In this document: positions 5,950-8,090 of the stretch, in pieces | Numbering within the stretch: the stretch's first letter is position 1 | Layout of the letters: each line of letters begins with the position of its first letter | NCBI GenBank assembly: GCA_035461525.1 | Contig: DATHVD010000054.1 | Location: 1 to 8,090, forward strand | Source: JAIBJN01 sp035461525 | Lineage (GTDB): Bacteria; Actinomycetota; Thermoleophilia; Gaiellales; Gaiellaceae | Direction of reading: 5' to 3' | DNA length: 8,090 nt | Notes under the pieces: model-generated | What the model was told of the DNA's origin: nothing | What the model saw: only the letters and a program-made list of their open reading frames with translations | Database searches by the model: none | Translations under genes and position numbers: made by a program

Positions 5950-6065
5950 ACCTAGCCCGCTTCACACAAACACGACCCCTGGGCAACGGCGCCGCTGCGG
6001 CCACAGTCAGGCTCCGTCCCCGCGAACTGCCCTCGCCCATCGGCGGCTCGCGGAGTCAGCTCAGA

Positions 6066-6072
6066 AAGGGGG
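6066..6072 (+). promoter_or_regulatory. Ribosome binding site deciding the transglycosylase start
   Basis: AAGGGGG lies six nucleotides before GTG at 6079. The nearest ATG (6094) is about 21 nt from this site, too far, so the GTG is preferred. Confidence 0.65.
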
Positions 6073-6078
6073 AACTCA

Positions 6079-6717
6079 GTGACGGACAACCGCATGCGCG
6101 GGCTTCTGCTCGCGCTCGTTACCACGCTCTTCTTCGCCCTCCCGGCGGTCGCCGGGGCCCAGTCGGAGCCGACGGGCGAGGGCGAGCCGACCGAGACCGA
6201 GCCGACCGAGACCGAGGACGCTGAGAGCGAGGCGCCTCCGGTCGTGTCCACGAAGGCGGTGGTCAACTGGGCCAAGGTCCGGAAGATCCGCAAGCAGATC
6301 CGCCAGGCCAGGGCCAAGACGTGGCACTGGCAGCGCGTCACGGGCAAGTCCCGCACGAAGGGGAAGCCCATGGGCCGGAACACGACGTCCGTGAGCCGGC
6401 TCGAGAACATCCGCGCGAGCTGGCGCACGCGGGCCCGCGCGGCCCACATGCGGGCGAGGAACGTGCCCAACCGGTCCGCCTGGCTCTGCATCAAGCGGCA
6501 TGAGGGCGCCTGGACCGACCCGAATCCGCCGTACTGGGGCGGACTCCAGATGGACATGTCGTTCCAGCGCACGTACGGCAGCTACCTCCTCCGCAAGAAG
6601 GGCACGGCGAACCGCTGGAAGCCCATCGAGCAGATGTGGACCGCCGAGACGGCCCGCCGCTCCGGCCGCGGCTTCCACCCCTGGCCGAACACCGCCCGCT
6701 ACTGCGGGCTCATCTAG
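6079..6717 (+). CDS. Secreted transglycosylase/Rpf-like cell-wall protein
   Basis: The product is 212 aa. A signal peptide spans about 1-27 (MTDNRMRG, hydrophobic core, AVAGA before QSE). Residues 28-55 are an acidic Glu/Pro/Thr linker containing EPTET twice. Residues 60-130 are strongly basic and helical. The C-terminal domain (about 133-212) reads AWLCIKRHEGAW, then PPYWGGLQMDMSF, then HPWPNTARYCGLI. This resembles lysozyme-fold resuscitation-promoting-factor and transglycosylase-like domains, where a Glu after the CI segment is catalytic (here E142) and a YxGGLQ motif lines the site. C137 and C209 are placed to form a disulfide across the domain. It is therefore likely exported and cuts or binds peptidoglycan, though activity is inferred. 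It faces the Nudix gene convergently. Confidence 0.85.
   Translation: MTDNRMRGLLLALVTTLFFALPAVAGAQSEPTGEGEPTETEPTETEDAESEAPPVVSTKAVVNWAKVRKIRKQIRQARAKTWHWQRVTGKSRTKGKPMGRNTTSVSRLENIRASWRTRARAAHMRARNVPNRSAWLCIKRHEGAWTDPNPPYWGGLQMDMSFQRTYGSYLLRKKGTANRWKPIEQMWTAETARRSGRGFHPWPNTARYCGLI
6184..6213 (+). repeat. Two perfect tandem copies of a 15-bp unit inside the transglycosylase gene
   Basis: GAGCCGACCGAGACC occurs at 6184-6198 and again at 6199-6213, each encoding EPTET in the linker after the signal peptide. A degenerate copy precedes it. Copy number could vary between strains without breaking the frame. Confidence 0.85.
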
Positions 6718-6731
6718 GCACGCCTTCTGCG

Positions 6732-6764
6732 GCCACGGCCCGGTGCCCTGCACCGGGCCGTGGC
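6732..6764. terminator. Strong bidirectional hairpin between convergent genes
   Basis: There is a perfect 15-bp stem (6732-6746 with 6750-6764; the arm includes CCACGGCCCGGTGC) and a 3-nt loop. It sits 15 bp after the TAG of the plus-strand gene ending at 6717 and 23 bp after the stop of the minus-strand gene ending at 6787, so it can serve both. There is no T-run, as is usual for high-GC hairpins. Confidence 0.85.
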
Positions 6765-6786
6765 GCCGGGGAGCCTGCCGGCCGGG

Positions 6787-7482
6787 TCAGCGGCCGTCGG
6801 GTGGGCGGAGGACGGCGAACTGGTCCGTGACCTCGAGGCCGTAGGCGGCAAAGCGGAACACCGCGGCCGGACGGCCGCCGGTGCGGCCCGACGGCCGCGT
6901 CTCGCCGGTCGGCTCCAGCACCCGGCGGCGCAAGAGCACACGCTGGAGGTTCGTGGCCGAGACGTCGTGGCCGAGCGCGGCGACGTAGAGCGCGCGGAGC
7001 TCGGAGATGGTGAACGACGGCGGCGCGAGCGCGAAACCGACGTTCGTGTACGAGAGCTTCGCGCGGAGGCGCTCGCGACCGGCGAGCGCGATCGAGGCAT
7101 GGTCGAACGCCATCGCCGGCAGGTCGTCGACGGGGTGCCAGACCGTGTCCCCGGGAACGCGGGGAACGACATCGGCCGGGACGAGACCGAGGTAGGCCGT
7201 CGCCACGAGCCACTGCTCGGGATGGCGGGCGGGGTCGCTCCGCGTCTCGAGCTGCTCCAGGTGGGCGAGGTCGCGGACGTCCACCTTCGTGGCGAGGTGC
7301 CTCCGGATCGAGCCTTCGAGCGTCTCCCCAGCCGCGAGCCGTCCGCCGGGAAGCGCCCAGGCTCCGAGAAACGGCTCGCGGGCGCGCTGCCAGAGGAGCA
7401 CCTGGAGGACGCCTTCCCGCACCTGGAGCACGGCGGCGAGGGCCTCATGGGCCGGGCGCGGGTCTGTGGTAGACTGCTGCAC
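6787..7482 (-). CDS. NrtR-like regulator: Nudix domain plus winged helix
   Basis: The product is 231 aa. The N-terminal Nudix fold spans about 12-140, with the Nudix box position at 47-69. The box keeps G47, E53 and R61 (GGRLAAGE, then RRHL), but the core expected as REUXEEXGU reads RHLATKVDV, so the three glutamates are H62, T65 and K66 and the glycine is D68. Hydrolysis is therefore unlikely. The C-terminal winged helix spans about 155-215 (PSFTISELRALYVAALG, then NLQRVLLRRRVLEPTGE, then GRPAAVFRF), matching the NrtR family of NAD-metabolism repressors that bind ADP-ribose-type ligands. It is divergent from a probable nicotinamidase 40 bp away, which fits that role. The start is GTG at 7482 with no Shine-Dalgarno sequence; TATAAG lies 10 nt upstream, so the message may be leaderless. 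Alternatives are an active Nudix enzyme (disfavoured) or another Nudix-related regulator with a different ligand. Confidence 0.85.
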   Translation of the reverse strand: MQQSTTDPRPAHEALAAVLQVREGVLQVLLWQRAREPFLGAWALPGGRLAAGETLEGSIRRHLATKVDVRDLAHLEQLETRSDPARHPEQWLVATAYLGLVPADVVPRVPGDTVWHPVDDLPAMAFDHASIALAGRERLRAKLSYTNVGFALAPPSFTISELRALYVAALGHDVSATNLQRVLLRRRVLEPTGETRPSGRTGGRPAAVFRFAAYGLEVTDQFAVLRPPDGR

Positions 7483-7492
7483 GAGTTATCGA

Positions 7493-7498
7493 CTTATA
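7493..7498 (-). promoter_or_regulatory. Candidate -10 element (TATAAG) for the NrtR-like gene
   Basis: The minus strand reads CCTATAAGTCGATAACTC then GTG. TATAAG is a good -10 match 10 nt before the start codon. No clear -35 is visible. The same bases on the plus strand (TTATAGGCT) could be part of the promoter for the opposite gene, so the two may compete for, or be repressed at, one site. Confidence 0.4.
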
Positions 7499-7509
7499 GG
7501 CTAAAACCT

Positions 7510-7514
7510 GGAGG
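7510..7514 (+). promoter_or_regulatory. Ribosome binding site of the hydrolase gene
   Basis: GGAGG lies eight nucleotides ahead of ATG at 7523, a standard arrangement that fixes the start. Confidence 0.8.
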
Positions 7515-7522
7515 ATACACGC

Positions 7523-8065
7523 ATGAAGGCACTCATCATCGTGGACATGCTGAAGGACTTCGTGGACGGGAAGCTCGCGAACCCGAAGGCCCAGGCCATC
7601 ATCGAGCCCCTACAGCGCCTGCTCGCGCAGGCCCGCGAGGAGGGCTGGGTCGTCGTCTTCTCCAACGACGCCCACCAGCCGGACGACCCCGAGCTCAAGG
7701 TCTGGGGCGAGCACGCGATGGCCGGCGACGCCGGCGCCGAGGTGATCGACGAGCTCGCGCCGCGCGAGGGCGAGATCATCTCCCCCAAGCGCAGCTACGG
7801 CGCCTTCGACAACACGGGCCTCGACGAGCAGCTCCGCGAGCGGGGCGTCGACGAGGTCGTGCTCACGGGCCAGCACACGCACATCTGCGTCCGGCACTCC
7901 TCCTACGGCGCGCTCATCCGCGGCTACGAGATCACGATCCCGCGCGACGCCGTCTGCGCCTTCGAGGGCGTCGACGAGGACGAGGCCCTCGAGTACCTGA
8001 AGTCCACGTACGCGGCCACGATCACGACCGTGGACGAGCTCGCCCGCGAGCACGCCGCCGCCTAG
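7523..8065 (+). CDS. Isochorismatase-family cysteine hydrolase, probable nicotinamidase (PncA-like)
   Basis: The product is 180 aa, the usual length for single-domain nicotinamidases. The catalytic triad is visible: D8 in IIVDMLKDF, K89 in SPKRSYGAF, and C122 in TGQHTHICVRHSSYGA. A metal site like that of nicotinamidases is suggested by D49 and H51 (SNDAH) and H64 (WGEHAMAGDAG). Nicotinamidase converts nicotinamide to nicotinate plus ammonia in NAD salvage; the enzyme would be cytoplasmic, as no signal peptide is present. The family also contains isochorismatases, N-carbamoylsarcosine amidases and uncharacterised hydrolases, so motif evidence alone is not specific. The metal ligands and the divergent NrtR-like regulator favour nicotinamidase. 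The start is ATG at 7523 with GGAGG upstream. The stop is TAG at 8063-8065, with 25 bp of GC-rich sequence left in the window. Confidence 0.88.
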   Translation: MKALIIVDMLKDFVDGKLANPKAQAIIEPLQRLLAQAREEGWVVVFSNDAHQPDDPELKVWGEHAMAGDAGAEVIDELAPREGEIISPKRSYGAFDNTGLDEQLRERGVDEVVLTGQHTHICVRHSSYGALIRGYEITIPRDAVCAFEGVDEDEALEYLKSTYAATITTVDELAREHAAA

Positions 8066-8090
8066 ACCTGCGGCCGAGCGGCGCCGGCGC

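Larger units (their letters stand above)
5936..6078. other. Divergent intergenic region between small membrane gene and transglycosylase
   Basis: These 143 bp separate two divergent starts. The left side holds the TACACT element for the minus-strand gene. The right side would be the leader of the plus-strand gene and ends with AAGGGGGAACTCA before GTG. Imperfect pairings such as CTCCG with CGGAG in 6012-6055 can be drawn, but I recognise no known riboswitch or regulator site. Confidence 0.4.
7483..7522. promoter_or_regulatory. Shared 40-bp regulator/hydrolase intergenic region, probable operator
   Basis: This AT-richer stretch carries all control signals for both divergent genes. It contains TTATAGGCTAA (7494-7504), an imperfect palindrome with TTA and TAA arms, inside GACTTA...TAAAAC, plus GTTATCGAC at 7485-7493 or thereabouts. 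I cannot assign one of these as the operator. The placement suggests the regulator binds here and controls itself and the hydrolase. Confidence 0.4.

Noticed and set aside
5950..6078. A cyclic-di-AMP (ydaO-type) riboswitch ahead of the transglycosylase gene
   Set aside because: Such riboswitches precede Rpf-type genes in Actinomycetota, so I looked for one. The leader is short and I do not see the conserved core sequences. A covariance-model search would settle it.
6076..6753. Minus-strand 225-codon frame opposite the transglycosylase gene
   Set aside because: It is antisense to a gene with a signal peptide and a recognisable domain, and it runs into the terminator hairpin.
1..8090. CRISPR array, insertion sequence, toxin-antitoxin pair or phage gene
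   Set aside because: I saw no regularly spaced repeats, terminal inverted repeats with a transposase, or motifs of such proteins on either strand.

Overview
The window is gene-dense, GC-rich DNA (roughly 70% GC over most of its length). Features pointing to Actinomycetota are GTG/TTG start codons, probable leaderless transcripts, and a secreted Rpf/lysozyme-like transglycosylase. The small membrane-protein pair at 5409-5935 and the style of the transglycosylase resemble proteins I associate with Thermoleophilia (Gaiellales/Solirubrobacterales). That lineage assignment comes from memory of family style, not from a search.

Layout, left to right. Positions 2-266 hold the 3' end of a gene that enters from the left and appears frameshifted near 153-158. 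A stretch of about 120 bp with no gene follows, then tRNA-Ala(UGC) on the minus strand (387-459). Six protein genes follow, all on the minus strand, listed here from left to right: a secreted LVIVD beta-propeller protein with an inserted protease-associated (PA) domain (539-2497); a small universal-stress-like protein (2625-3044); a conserved acidic protein of unknown function (3132-3437); a membrane diguanylate cyclase with HAMP, GAF-like and GGDEF domains (3504-5348); and two short membrane proteins that overlap by four bases (5409-5675 and 5672-5935). From 6079 a secreted transglycosylase-like protein runs on the plus strand. It converges on a minus-strand Nudix/winged-helix regulator (6787-7482), with a 15-bp hairpin between the two stops. 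The regulator is divergent from an isochorismatase-family hydrolase, probably a nicotinamidase (7523-8065).

Functional reading. The right end is the most coherent unit. A Nudix-fold protein whose catalytic Nudix box is degenerate and which carries a C-terminal winged helix is the architecture of NrtR, the regulator of NAD metabolism, and it shares a 40-bp intergenic region with a likely nicotinamidase. The centre contains a cyclic-di-GMP synthase with both catalytic and inhibitory sites intact. Three minus-strand genes have similar candidate -10 elements (TATAGT, TAGAAT, TACACT, each preceded by GGT and followed by C). I found no CRISPR array, insertion sequence, toxin-antitoxin pair or defence island. 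Most of the window looks like ordinary chromosomal housekeeping and accessory genes; the left edge next to the tRNA is the only part that hints at rearrangement.
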